This document shows positions 1-12,400 of a stretch of 64,000 nucleotides of DNA, piece after piece. This DNA comes from Cenococcum geophilum 1.58 (Eukaryota > Ascomycota > Dothideomycetes > Gloniales > Gloniaceae), in the NCBI GenBank assembly GCA_001692895.1, contig KV748204.1, forward strand, positions 710,771 through 774,770, in the 5' to 3' direction. The translations under genes were made by a program, and so were the position numbers. The stretch's first letter is position 1, and the number at the start of each line of letters is the position of its first letter. Under the pieces are notes generated by a model. That model saw nothing but the letters and a program-made list of their open reading frames with translations, did not search any database and had not been told where the DNA came from.

Positions 1-498
1 GGCTAATATGGCGGAAAGCTAGCCCTGGGCCCCAAAAGTACTTTTAGCGAAACCAAATTTCCTGCGCCACTCCCCGTTTTCCTGACGTTTCTAGTATTAA
101 TTTAAGGTCTAGGTTATAGTAATAAAGGACTAGGGAAGAGATAAGCCGATCCTTTATCTCTTTAAAGGCTTCTATATAGCTATTATTAAAGATATAAGGT
201 ATATCCTTCCTGGTTAGTTATATAAAAGGTTTTACTATAATTCCGTAGTTATGGATAAACCGGTAATAGAAGTTATAAAAGCTAAGAAAGAACTAGATTT
301 CTTTTACTATATAAGGGGGCTTTTAGTTATAGATTGCCTCTACCTTTTTAGGGTCAACCTTAATTCCTTTTATAGTTACGATAAACCTAAAGTATTTTAT
401 ACGTTTTACCCTAAACTCGCATTTCTTAATATTAACTTATAAGCCTACGTTCCGTAGTCTCTTTAAGACCTTCTTAATATAAACTTAATGCTTAAATT
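1..498 (-). mobile_element. Old Ty3/Gypsy element C, left segment (RT end / RNase H start)
   Basis: Read on the minus strand this segment resembles the part of Gypsy Pol just after the YLDD box: the KCEF-type motif, a 'FLSFYNFYRRFI' stretch and the start of the RNase H-like region. It continues in frame from the segment at 8443-8938. Joining the two across element A, with the shared AATTT kept once, gives an uninterrupted DDEF...YIKKVLKRL passage. This shows that A inserted into this older element. The rest of C lies beyond the left edge. The sequence is AT-rich and carries stop codons at conserved positions, so it is a relic. Confidence 0.85.
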
Positions 499-906
499 TG
501 TAATGGAACCTTGTAGCAGGAACTACGGTAGGCTCGTTAATAGGCTAAGTGTATAGGAAATGCAAGTACAAAAGTCGACAACGTAATAATAACTGGTGGA
601 GTGGTTGCCTAATAGATTAACTATAATTGTATTCTAAAAATCACTATAAGGAAGGAACTATCTAGGTAGGGACTAAGGGTCCTTAAATATATAACTATAC
701 TCCTATAAAATCCTTCTTATACGTAATATACGCGTACTTTATCTACTCTATTATAGATTATATAGATTACGTTATATAACTTTAGTTACTATTCCTTGTT
801 ATATAGCTCTATTAGCTCTATCTTAAACCGTACTTAGATTAACTAATTAGCTTCTTTTAACTCCTCTCCTAGTAGTTATAATATTATACTTAAAGCGTCC
901 GTAACA
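499..906 (-). repeat. 3' LTR of element A
   Basis: This LTR begins TGTAATGGAACC on the plus strand and ends CGTCCGTAACA, so it has the TG...CA termini of an LTR. It matches the LTR at 8017-8442 along its length with scattered transitions and some small gaps (408 against 426 bp). The differences are mostly of the RIP type, so LTR divergence cannot be used to date the insertion. Confidence 0.9.
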
Positions 907-1309
907 CCATCTCCCTCCTCTTTATCTTCGTCCTTAAAGATTTAAAATATCTCTAAGTTGTTTACTAAAGGTGTAATATCCGTCTAATTAATTTAGTTAA
1001 TATTATTACTTATTATATCTAAAGTAATTTCTTCTTCTTTAACTGCTTGTTATATTCGCACTATTACTATAATACTATCTCTTAGTGAGATTATGCCGTC
1101 TCTATATCCCTATTATTTAAAAAAGGGGTTAGTCTATATTACGTTGGCGAACCCATTTTTATAATAACCGTCCTCTTATATAAAGTGCACTAAAGCGAAT
1201 ATTCGTTCGTTCTATAATATTTACTTTATCTTTAATACTAAATATATATAACCTATTACTCTTAATAGTCGCCTAGTTCCCTAATTGATTTATCTTAAGG
1301 TCTTATATT

Positions 1310-1610
1310 TAATCTATTACTGCGTGGCTAGATAATAAACTATCTATTGCTCTTACTAAGTTGCGCCGTTCTTATAACGTAGAACGGGAGGCTGCTAATG
1401 CTTAGTAACGGGCTCTTAAGTCTTATCTTACGGTATCCGCTTAGTTAATCCGTCTTAAGAAGGTTCGTAAAAAGGTTTATTTTAAGGAGTAAAAACTTAT
1501 AAAATAAGGTTTATAGGAACTTAGTAATAAAAGAACGGATTCTCTTTTAATAGAGAAGGAAATAAATCTAAGTAGCTCGGCAACTGCTCTTCTTAAGTCC
1601 CCCTTAGGTG
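1310..1610 (+). pseudogene. Degraded antisense ORF in the 3' region of element A
   Basis: Between the chromodomain end of Pol and the 3' LTR the plus strand, antisense to Gag-Pol, reads as a continuous protein-like frame. It begins around WLDNKL and continues with basic, leucine- and lysine-rich helices (LTKLRRSYN, LKKVRKKVYFKE) and ends near LLIEKEI. It is interrupted only by TAG/TAA codons at positions that would be Trp or Gln before RIP. Element B carries a related frame on its minus strand at about 15,790-16,075. The product is unknown. A coiled-coil or helical protein carried by the transposon is one possibility. I saw no start codon that I trust. Confidence 0.5.
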
Positions 1611-4600
1611 ACTCGTTCTTTAGTAATTCTTCCTTATTAATGCTGCCTAACCTAATTTCTTTTAATACTCCTATACCTTTCCTATAGCGTTCTTTAAATT
1701 CTCTAATAGCTCTTAAGTAGTCTTAGTATAACCTATCTACTTAACCTTATACTATATTTCGTTATTAATGTCCTTATAATTAACAATCTTTAAAACTTAC
1801 TATTTGTCTTCTTTTTACCCTTTATATATATCTGCTTTATAAACCGGTGGCTTAATATTCCTATATACTAGCTCTAGCATTACAATATACTATATAGGGT
1901 AGATCTTTATTTTAGCTAGTAGGTTTAACTTAAACGTAACTAGTGAAATTCTTTACGTGATTTTAAAAGGCCCTAGTCTAATATAGTCCAATTTCTTACT
2001 TAGTCGTCAACTCTTAAAATTTTTATATAGTAGCTATACTTTATCTCCCTCCTTAAGATCTAGTCCCTTAGATCTTTTAATATTATAGTACCTTTTTATT
2101 CTCTCTTATACCTTTTTTACTAATTCTATAAGGTCTATATAAAGATTTATTAACGTCTTTATTCTTTCTTTAGCTATACTAGTTATTTTCTTCGCTTATT
2201 ATAGTAATAATAATATTCTTAGCTTATACCCATAATTTGCCTTAAATAGTAATATACCTATACCTTTTTATAGTGTTACATTATATATAAACTATATAAT
2301 TGGTAATAATAATACCTAATTATTCTATATATAATTAATATAATGCCTTAGATACTACTCTAGTGTCTAATTTAATCTTTCTATTTAACCGTCTGTCTGC
2401 GGATAATATATAGTAAAAGTTACTGCTTTAACTCCTTATTCCGCTAAGAATACTTCCTAAAATACTACTATAAATCTTAGATCTCTATCTAATATAATCT
2501 TACTTAGTGCTCTATACCTTATAAATACTTCTTTAATATAGATTCTAGCAATATCTTCTACTAAGATTTCTTCTATACATGCTATAAAGTATCCCTACTT
2601 TATAAGCTTATCTACTATTACTAANATNNNNTTATAATCTNNTCNGGTAATANGATCTCNTAANNTNNGTAACTTNATAATAAAGTCCTATAATATAACC
2701 TCCTATAGTCTCTCTAGTATTTTAATAGGTTATAGCCCTCTATATAGCTTATGCCTTATTAGTTTATTCCTCTAGCAATCTAGATATTCCTTTATAACTT
2801 TTTACGCTAAGCCCTAGATTCCGTTAATAATATACTCCTTCTAGAGTCTTAACACTAAGCCTATGGCCCCGTTATATCCTTAAGTTAATTCCTTATAGAA
2901 ATCTTCTATAAATTACTCTACTATGCTTCTTAGGATATACTATATTTCTTAATTTTCGTATATATCCATCTATAGATCTTTTAGTTATATTTCTAGAATC
3001 CTTTATATCTAAAAGCTTTCTAGTAACTCGTAAACTTCTCCTAGTTCTTTTTAAGTTGTTATAATTTTCGGGTAATTATACCTAATCAATCCATCTATAT
3101 CTTTTCGCAGTAAAGCCCCTAATGGCTTCTCCTTATTTTATAGTTTAGCTTTTTAACTTAGAGCATCTGCTTATATATTATCTATACCCTTAATATACTA
3201 AATCTAGAAATAGTATTCTATAAGCATCTCTACCTATCTAACCTATATTTAGTTAAGTTCCTTTATTATTAAGAATCCTATTAGGTTCTTATAATCTATC
3301 TTAACTATAAATAGTTTCTCTATATTTTATAAGAATGCTCTTTATTCCTTTAGTGCTACAACTATACCTAATAACTCTTTATTATAGATGTTATAGTTTA
3401 ATTCTAGTAGTGTTATTTTCCAACTATAGTATACCGCTAGGTGCTATCTATTTTAATATTTCTATATAAAGCACGCCCCTAGTATATAATCTAATATATC
3501 TATTTCTATAACTATCTTTAACCCTAGTTAATAGATCTTAAGAACTAGTTCTTAGGTAAACAACTCTTTAACTTTTTTAAAGAGTTCTCGCTGTTCCTTT
3601 CCCTATACCTATAGTTTCTCTTTCTTTATTAATTGCGTAAATAGTTTAATATTCTTTAACTATTGCGCTATAAACCTTCTATAGTAATTACAAAACCCTA
3701 AAAACAATTTTAACTGCGTAACGTTCTCTAGTTCTTACTAATTTACTATAGCCTCGATCTTCTTTAGATCTATACTAAGTTAGCCTAGTTTAATAATAAA
3801 TCTAACAAAATCGGTCTTCTTAGTAAAGAACTTGCATTTCTTAATTATTACTAGCATCTGTTTCTTTTATAGTCTCTTTAAGACCTATTTAACATATTCT
3901 CCGTATTCTTCCTTAGTTATTAAGTAGATAATAATGTCGTTAAGGTATACTATAATAAATTTATCTAAGTATTCTTCTAATATATTATTAATACGCTTTT
4001 AGAACGTTGCTAGTACGTTTATAAGCCTAAATTGCATAACTAATAGCTTATATAGTCCTTCCTTTAACCTAAAGGCTGCCTTTTATTCGTTGCCTTCCTT
4101 AATCCTAATCTAGTAATACGCCTATCTTAAATCTATCTTTGTAAAGATTTACGCGTTACCTATCCTATCTTAAATTTCGCTAATTAAGGGTAAAGAATAC
4201 CTATCCTTCCTAGTAATGCTGTTTAACTATCTATAGTCAATATACAGCCTTAGTTTGCTATTTTTCTTTAGTATAAATAGTACTAGATAACCCACTAATA
4301 ACTACAATAGTCTAATATATCCCTTTTGTAAGTTTTCCTAGATAAACTCTTTTAATACTCTACCTTCCTCTTTAATAAGCTTATAGATTAGAAAGAACCT
4401 TAGACTTATTCCTAGTTCTAATTCTATCTTATAATCCCATACTATATACTTTAATAGCTTTTTACTTTTTAGTAACTATAGTTTCTTATTATACTTATAG
4501 TATCTCTTTAATACATAACTTAACCCTTTCTCTATTTCTTCGTAGGTTGCCCCTACTTAGTACTATACTAACTTAGCTTACTATCACATTTTGCGGCGTT

Positions 4601-7600
4601 AAGTATCTTTAATATTAACCTAACCTATAACCTAATTGATCTTTAGATTATATTCCTATAACTAAGGCATTCCTAGTACTGCCTTATTATTCCCTAATAG
4701 TAATATATTAAAAGACATCTTAATTTATCTTCCTTTAATAGTTAACTAAATAGGTTCTATTTTAAGATTAATAATACCTCCTCTATAGGTTATCGGATCT
4801 CCTAAAATTATTACTAATAGGTAAAGTTACTCCTTTTATTTATAAAGTAATCCTATTTTTTTAACTGCTACTAGCGAGATATAGTTCCTTATTACTCTAC
4901 TATCTATTAATACCTTAAACTGTTAATTTTGCTATTTAACTTCTAAATTTAGGTATTAACCTTAAATTCCTTTAAGGGTCTAAGGCTCTACCACTAGCTC
5001 CCTTTAGTCCCGTAGGCCTCTACTTTTCCTAATTATTAGCTACTTAATCCTTATATACTTAGCTTACTCTTTAGCTAATACCTAGTTCGCTTTTTGTCCT
5101 CTATATATTATAGATATATATTCTTTAGGCATTCCTACCACTATTATCTATCTAAGTATTTTTCTGTAAGAAATCTTTTTAGTTAAAGTATTAAGTTGCC
5201 TAACTCCTAAGCTTCCGCTAGATGCTAGCTATATATATACTTAGCATTCCTATATTATTGCTTATCTATTATCTAATATATCCTTATAGGGTACTTCCAA
5301 TTCTTTTCCTTTGGATTTTTATACATTTTATATATATTATCTATATATGCAATCTATAATAGCGTATAGTATACTAGGTGCTTTAGGTTAACTCTTAATT
5401 TATCTTTATCTTTAAGTTTAAACCTCTACCGCACTAATCTAAACGTTATAACTTTATTTGTAGGTACTAAGATATATCTTTCGCTTCTTTGGTCCTCTAA
5501 TTATTCCTCTAGATCCTTTAATATTATAATTAAGGCTTTCTTAATATAAGTTATAGCCTTCTTAGTAATTGGGTGGTCTTAGATAACTCTCTTATTTAAC
5601 CATATATAGAAATCTTCCTACTTATTGTTATGTCGCTGCCTATACTACTTTTAGTATAGCTATTAGAGTGTATACGGCTTATCCGTAAGGAAGTATCTTC
5701 TTATTACTACGTCGTAATAGCCCTTTATATATCGTTCTTTAAACTTAGTAGGAATTCCTAAATCCTCTTCGTTTTCCAGTTCGGTAAGCTACTTAGCTCT
5801 TAATATGCCTACCCTAGGCCTATTAGTAATTCTTTATACTAGTGCTTTATCCCTTATACGTCCCAATATACTAAATCTCTTATCTAGTTTCTGTTCTTAC
5901 TATGCGATAATTCTTTACCTAAATTCTTCTATAGTTTCCTTTGGTTTACGTCTTATTAATAGATTCTTAAAGTCTTCTTACTTCTTAATCTTAGTATTAA
6001 CATTTTAATCTTTAGGCTAAACACTTTATTTTCCTAATAAGTCCTCTAGGTCTATATATTTGTCTTTTAGTTTAGTTACTATTTATATTGCGGATTCTTT
6101 AATCCCTTACCTTTTACTTATAGGTATCTTTATTCGCACTCCAAATTCTTAACCCCTTAGATTTATTAATTCTAAGCTTACCTCTAACTTAAGCTTAACT
6201 CTAGCCTTAGTCTAACTAGGCTTACTTAGTGTTCTTATCTTATCTTAAAAGTCTTAAATCTCACTCATCTCGTCTTAAAAATCTTGTGTTTTTAGGAAAC
6301 TTCGTCTTAAGCTTATTCGTATATTACTAAACTAAGCCATTACTCTGCTCTATTGGTTATTATCCGTTATAGGTCTTTAAACTTACCTTATCTTATCTTA
6401 AGAGTCTTAGTTGTCTTATATCTTATCTTAAAAATCTTAAGCCTTTGGCCTTTTGCCTTTATTAAGTGTTAAGGTAGTTCGCTGTTCTACCTTTCTTATA
6501 TCTCGCAAAGCGATAGATATCGTGTTTAGTGGGGTCTTAATCCCTATTAATGTTCCCTATTCTATAGTAGAATCATCCTTTACCTCTTATATAACATCTT
6601 TAAGGTCTACTTACTCCTAATAAGCGGCCCTTATTACCTTATTATTATAAAATATTTCGCCTATATTAAAGTCATTATCCTTAATATCTAATCTACGAAC
6701 TACTTTATTAGTTCCTTTATATTCTGCTAAATATAGCTCTTATAGCTAATAGCTTACGCTATACTTAGCGTCTTTATAAATTTAGTATACGTTATTATAA
6801 TAAAACACGAAACTTCTAATTAAACATTCTTTTATTCCTCGTAGTATACTATCGTCCCTCTATATATATATATATCTTCTACTAGTCTAATTCCCTTTAT
6901 TATATAGTAACTCTAACTATCTTTATAATCCCTCGCGAAGTAACCTTATTTTCTATAATTTATATAAGCTCCTTCTCTAAACCACTAACTTTGCTATAGA
7001 GTCTGCCTAAACGTCTTCTGCTACTAAGATCCCTAATTTAGCCTCTACTCCTTAGTCCTATAATTACTAGATCCTTAACCTTTAGGTTTTTATAGTTTCT
7101 TACTCTATCTCTTATAGGCTTCTCTAATACCGCTTAGGTCTATTAGCTCTGCGCTATACTATAGTTTCTAACTTAGCTTTAGTTATTACGTACTCTACGC
7201 CTTATATAACTATAGAACTCTATCCTAGCCTCTCTTAGCCTACTCCCTTTAGTAGATCCGATTATTAATCTTAATTGCTTAATCTATTAGGTCCCTTAGG
7301 GTATCTGCATCTTCTATTAGGATAATTATATCCTAGACTTTAACCTTAAGTCCTTACTTATACTGTGCCATAAGCGCCCTATTATTCTACTTAACTTATA
7401 TTACTAACGTCTAAAACTACATTATATACTTAATTGCTAAGGTTTATTATATAATGTCTTAGAGTTTTTTTTCCGCCGTAGTTACTGCCTCTAGGTCTCC
7501 GAATATTTATATAAGTTATTCTATAAATCTATTCTAGCTTAAGAATATAAACTATACCTCTTAGTTTATAGTCGTTATTTTATTTACCTGGATTTCTGTA

Positions 7601-7971
7601 AGGTAAGGCTTAAACTATTTAAGTGCTTTTCCTATTAGGAATAATCCCGCGTACGCTATTTAATCTATAGGTATTACTAGCTTAGCTCCTTTCTAAGCTA
7701 CTTTAAAGTGCATTTACGTAAGAAATCCTTTAAGCTTTAATCTTTCTCTTAAGTACCTTTTAATTAATAGTAATTTAACCTTTACTGCGCCTATTCCGTT
7801 AATCCTATTTTCTAATATTATATTATTTTCTATTAGCTAGTTAACTATCTTTTATAGTTATCTAACCGTTATAGGTTGCTATAAGTTAGTATTTACTATA
7901 CTAGTATTATTACCTAATCTTAATATAGTTGCCGCCGTTAATAGCGTTATAGTAGCTGCTTTTAGTGGCAT
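1610..7971 (-). pseudogene. RIP-degraded Gag-Pol of element A
   Basis: Gag appears to start at the ATG at 7971 (MPLKAAT...), about 45 bp inside the 5' LTR. Gag resembles the Ty3/Gypsy capsid family, with a 'GFLTxMHFK' region and a downstream AEKKL segment. Pol includes an RT core recognisable as LYKLLVMQF...YLDKFIIVYLNDIIIY, where the usual YLDD is changed to YLND. Integrase and a C-terminal chromodomain follow. Numerous in-frame TAG and TAA codons occupy conserved Trp and Gln positions, so no full polyprotein can be made. Unlike element B, the Gag start codon is intact. Confidence 0.85.
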
Positions 7972-8016
7972 GTTATTTAACTCTCTATATTTAATACTAT
8001 AACTAGGTAGTAATTA

Positions 8017-8442
8017 TATAACGGAACCTTATAGCAGAAACTACGGTAAGCTTATTAATGGGCTAGGTATATAGGAAATGTAAGTATAAAAGTCAATAAT
8101 ATAATAATAACTAGTGGAGTGGTTACCTAATAGATTAACTCTAATTATATTCTAAGAATCACTATAAGAAAGGAACTATCTAGGTAGGGACTAAGGGTCC
8201 TTAAATATACAACCGTACTTCTATAAAATCCTTCTTATACGTAATATACGTATACTTTATCTACTCTATCGTAGATTATATAGATCCTATAGATTATACA
8301 AATCACGTTATATAACCTTAGTTACTATTCCTTATTATATAGCTCTATCGGCTCTATTCTGGACCATGCTTAGATTAACTAACTAGCTTCTTCTAACTCC
8401 TCTCCTAGTAGTCGTAATATTGTACTTAAAGCGTCCGTAACA
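8017..8442 (-). repeat. 5' LTR of element A
   Basis: The partner of the LTR at 499-906. It starts TATAACGGAACC (the expected TGTAAC changed by one G-to-A transition) and ends GCGTCCGTAACA. It is followed directly by AAATT, the target duplication shared with 494-498. Confidence 0.9.
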
Positions 8443-8938
8443 AAATTCGTCGTCTAAGTATATAAGAATATTATTTAGGTATACTATATAGAATTTATTA
8501 AGGTAATTAAAAAGAACGTTATTTATATACCTTTAGTACGTAGCCGGTCCGTTTATTAGTTTAAAAGGAAGAACTTTATATTTATAGGAACTATAACAGG
8601 TACAGAATGTTGTTAAATCTTTAGATATAAGGTCTATTCTAATTTAGTAAAAAGCTTAGCGGATATTAAGTTTGGTAAAGATCTTTACCTAGCTTAGACG
8701 TATAAGGGTTTTATTAATTAAAGGAATAAGATACTAGTCTTTTTAAGTAATAGCGTTTAGCTTTTAATAGTTAATATAAAAATAAAGGCCTTTATTAGGT
8801 TTTTTTATAAATAAAATAGGGGAAGTAAAAGGGGCTTAACTTGGCTTAATAAACCCTTTATCTAGGTTGCTAATTAAATACTACTTTATTACTTTTAGCT
8901 TATCCATTAATTAATAGTAGAGGGGGCTATAGCTTAGC
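8443..8938 (-). mobile_element. Old Ty3/Gypsy element C, middle segment (reverse transcriptase)
   Basis: This 0.5-kb island between elements A and B encodes, on the minus strand, the reverse transcriptase core of a different Gypsy lineage. Visible features are the LDKGFI...P entry motif, the 'LFIKKPNKGLYFYINY.KLN' strand, the 'PFKLINGPATY' block and the YLNNILIYLDD box. The frame runs out of the left side into segment 1-498 and is interrupted on the right by the insertion of B, with TTAGC duplicated at 8934-8938. Stop codons at conserved positions show decay. Confidence 0.88.
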
Positions 8939-9364
8939 TGTTACGGACGCTTTAAGTATAATGTTATAACTACTTAGAGAAGAGACGGAAGAAGCTAGTT
9001 AGTTAATTTAGGCACGGTCTAGAATGGAGCCGATAGAACTATATAACGAGGAATGGTAACCAAGGTTATATAATATGCTACGTATTAAACGAGAGGAATG
9101 GGAGGAACTTACGTACCTTACGTATAAGACGTATATTACGTATAAGAAGGATTTTATAGGAGTACGGTTGTGTATTTAAGGACCCTTAGTCCCTACCTAG
9201 ATAGTTCCTTTCTTATAGTAATTCTTAGAATATAATTAGAGTTAATCTATTAGGCAACTACTCCACTAGTTATTATTACGTTATTAACTTTTATACTTAC
9301 ATTTCCTATATACCTAGCCTAATAATAGGACCTACCGTAGTTCTTGCTATAAGGTTCCGTTATA
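8939..9364 (+). repeat. 5' LTR of element B
   Basis: The LTR begins TGTTACGGACGC and ends GGTTCCGTTATA, and is the reverse complement of the element A LTRs in family sequence. It is preceded by TTAGC at 8934-8938, the left copy of the target duplication. Confidence 0.9.
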
Positions 9365-9408
9365 CAATTACTACCCGGTTATAGTATTAATATAAGAAGT
9401 CGAATAAT

Positions 9409-12400
9409 ATACCACTAAAAGCAGCCACTATAACGCTATTAACGGCGGCAACTACTTTAAGGTTAGGTAATAACACTAGTATAGTAAACACTAACTTATA
9501 GCAACCTATAATAGTTAGATAGCTATAAGAGATAGTTAACTAGTTAATAGAAAATAATACAATATTAGAAAATAGGATTAATAGGATAGGCGTAGTAAAG
9601 GTTAAGTTACTATTAATTAAAAGATACTTAGGAAAGAGTTTAAAGTTTAAAGGATTCCTTACATAAATGCACTTTAAGGTAGCATAAGAGGGAGCTAAGC
9701 TAGCAATACCTATAGATTAAATAGCATATATAGGATTATTCCTAATAGGAAAAGTACTTAAGTAGTTTAAGCCTTACCTTATAGAAATCTAGGTAAACGG
9801 AATAACGATAATAAACTAAGAGGTACGGTTTATATTCTTAAGCTAGAATGGATTTATAGAGCAACTTATATAAATATTTAAAGACCTAGAGGGAGTAACT
9901 ATAGTAGAAAAAAAACTCTAGAACATTACGTAATAAATCTTAGTAATTAAGTATATAATATAGTTCTAGATATTAGTAATATAAGTTAAGTAGAATAATA
10001 GGGCGCTTATAGTATAGTATAAACAGGGACTTAAGGCTAAAGTCTAGGACGTAATTATCNTAATAGAAGATNCGGACACCCTANNGGAANTAATAGATTA
10101 GGCGATTAAGATTAATAATTAGATCTACTAAAGGGAATAGGCTAAGAAAGGCTAGGATAGAGTTTTATAGTTATATAAGGCGTAAAGCATATAACAACTA
10201 AAGCTAAGTTAGAAACTATGGTATGGCGCAGAGCTAATAGACCTAAGTGGTACTAAAGAAGCCTATAAAAGATAGAGTAAGAAACCGTAGAAACCTAGAG
10301 GATAAGGATTAAGTAATTAAAGGTCTAAGGAGCAGAGGCTAAACTAGGGATCTTAGCAGTAGAAGATATTTAGGTAAACTCTATAATAAAAGTAATAGTT
10401 TAGAGAAGGAGCTTACATAAATTGCGGAAAATAAGGTTACTTTACAAGGGATTATAAAGATGGTTAGAAGTACTATATAATAAAGGAAACTAGACTAATA
10501 GTAGACGATATATACGTATAGAGGGATAATAATATACTACGAGGAACAAAAGAATATTTAATTAAAAGTTTTGCGTTTTATTATAATAACGCATACTAAA
10601 TTTATAAGGACGCTAAGTATGGCGTAAGCTACTAGCTATAGGAGCTAGCACCTATAGGATATAGAGGAACCAATAAACCAGTTTATAGATCGGATATTAA
10701 GGACAATAAATTTAATATAGGCGAAACATTTCATAACGATAAGGTAATAAGAGCGGTTTACTAGGAATACATAGCTATTAGAGATATTATACTAGAGGTA
10801 GAGGATAATTCTACTATAGAATATGGAATATTAGTAGGGATTAAGACCCTACTAGATACGATGTCTATTGCTTTATAAGACGTAAGAGAAATAGGATAGC
10901 GAACTACTTCGGCACTTAATAAAGGCAAAAGGCTAAAGGCTTAAGATCCTTATAGTAAGATAAGAGATAACTAAGATTCTTAAGATAAGATAAGGTAAGC
11001 TTAAGGACCTATAATAGATAATAACCAATAGAGTAGAGCAGTAGCTTAGTTTAAAAATATACAAATAAGCTCGGGACAGAGATTCCCATAGGCATAAGAT
11101 TCTTAAGATAAGATAAGTAAGATTTAAGACTCTTAAGACGAGATAAGAATACTAAGTAAGCCTAGTTAGACTAAGGCTAGAGCTAAGCTTAAGTTAAAAG
11201 TAAGCTTAGGATTAAAGAATCTAAGGGGTTAAAAATTTAGAGTACGGATTAGGATACCTATAGGTAAGAGGTAAGGAGCTTCTTTATAAATTAGAGAATT
11301 TATAGTGTAAATAGTAACTAGACTAAGAGACAGATATATAAACCTAAAGGACTTATTAGTAGAATATAGTGTTTAGACTAAAGATTAAAAAGTTAATACT
11401 AAGATTAAGAAGTAAGAGAACTTTAAGGATTAGAGCACAAAACGCAAACTAAAAAAAACTATAGAAGAATTTAGGTAAAGAATTATTGCATAGCAAGAAC
11501 AGAAACTAAATAAGAGATTTAGCATATTGGGACGTATAAAGGATAGGGCGCTAATATAAAGAATTACTAAGAGGCCTAGGGTAGGCACACTAAGAGCTAA
11601 ATAGCTTACTAAACTAGAGGACGAAGAGGATCTAGGAATTCCTACTAGATTTAAAAAACGATATATAAAGGGCTATTACAATATAGTAATAAGAAGATAC
11701 TTCCTTATGGACAGACCGTATATACTCTAGTAGCTATACTAAAAGTAGTATAGACAGCGACATAATAACAAGTAGGAAGATTTCTATATATAGTTAGATA
11801 AGAAAGTTGTCTAAGACCACCCAATTATAGAAAAGGCTATAACTTATATTAAGGGAGCCTTAATTATAACGTTAAAGGATCTAAAGGAATAATTAGAGGA
11901 CTAGAGAAGTAAGAGACGTATCTTAGTACCTGTAAATAAAGTTATAATATTTAGATTAATATAACAGAGGTTTAAACTTAAGGATAAAAACGAGTTAAGA
12001 GTTAACCTAAAGCACCTAGTATACTATACGTTATTATAAATTGCGTATATAGACGATATATATAAGATATATAAGAATCTAAAAGAAAAGAATTGGAAAT
12101 ACCCTATAAGGATATATTAGATAACAGATAAGTAATAATATAGGAATGCTAAGTATATACACAGCTAGCATCCAGCAAAAATCTAAGAAGAAGGGAATTT
12201 AATACTTTAACTAGGAAGATTCCTTACGGAAGAATGCTTAAATAGATAATAGTAGTGGGAATACCTAAAGAACACGTGTCTATAGTATATTAAAGATAAA
12301 AAGCGAACTAGGTATTAGCTAAAGAGTAAGCTAAGTATAGTAGGATTAATTAGCTAATAGTTAGGAAAAGTAGAGGCCTATAGGACTAGAGGGAGCCAGT

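Larger units (their letters stand above)
499..8442 (-). mobile_element. Full-length LTR retrotransposon A (Ty3/Gypsy chromovirus, RIP-degraded)
   Basis: The element is bounded by two related LTRs (499-906 and 8017-8442) and flanked by the 5-bp target duplication AAATT at 494-498 and 8443-8447. Gag and Pol read on the minus strand, so the right LTR is the 5' LTR. The order is Gag, a long linker, protease region, reverse transcriptase (around 3,900-4,300), RNase H, integrase and chromodomain. Coding frames are interrupted by TAG and TAA where Trp or Gln is expected, the pattern left by RIP. At about 7.9 kb it is long for a fungal Gypsy element. It contains a cluster of undetermined bases at about 2,625-2,676. 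It is the same family as element B, inverted relative to it. Confidence 0.93.
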
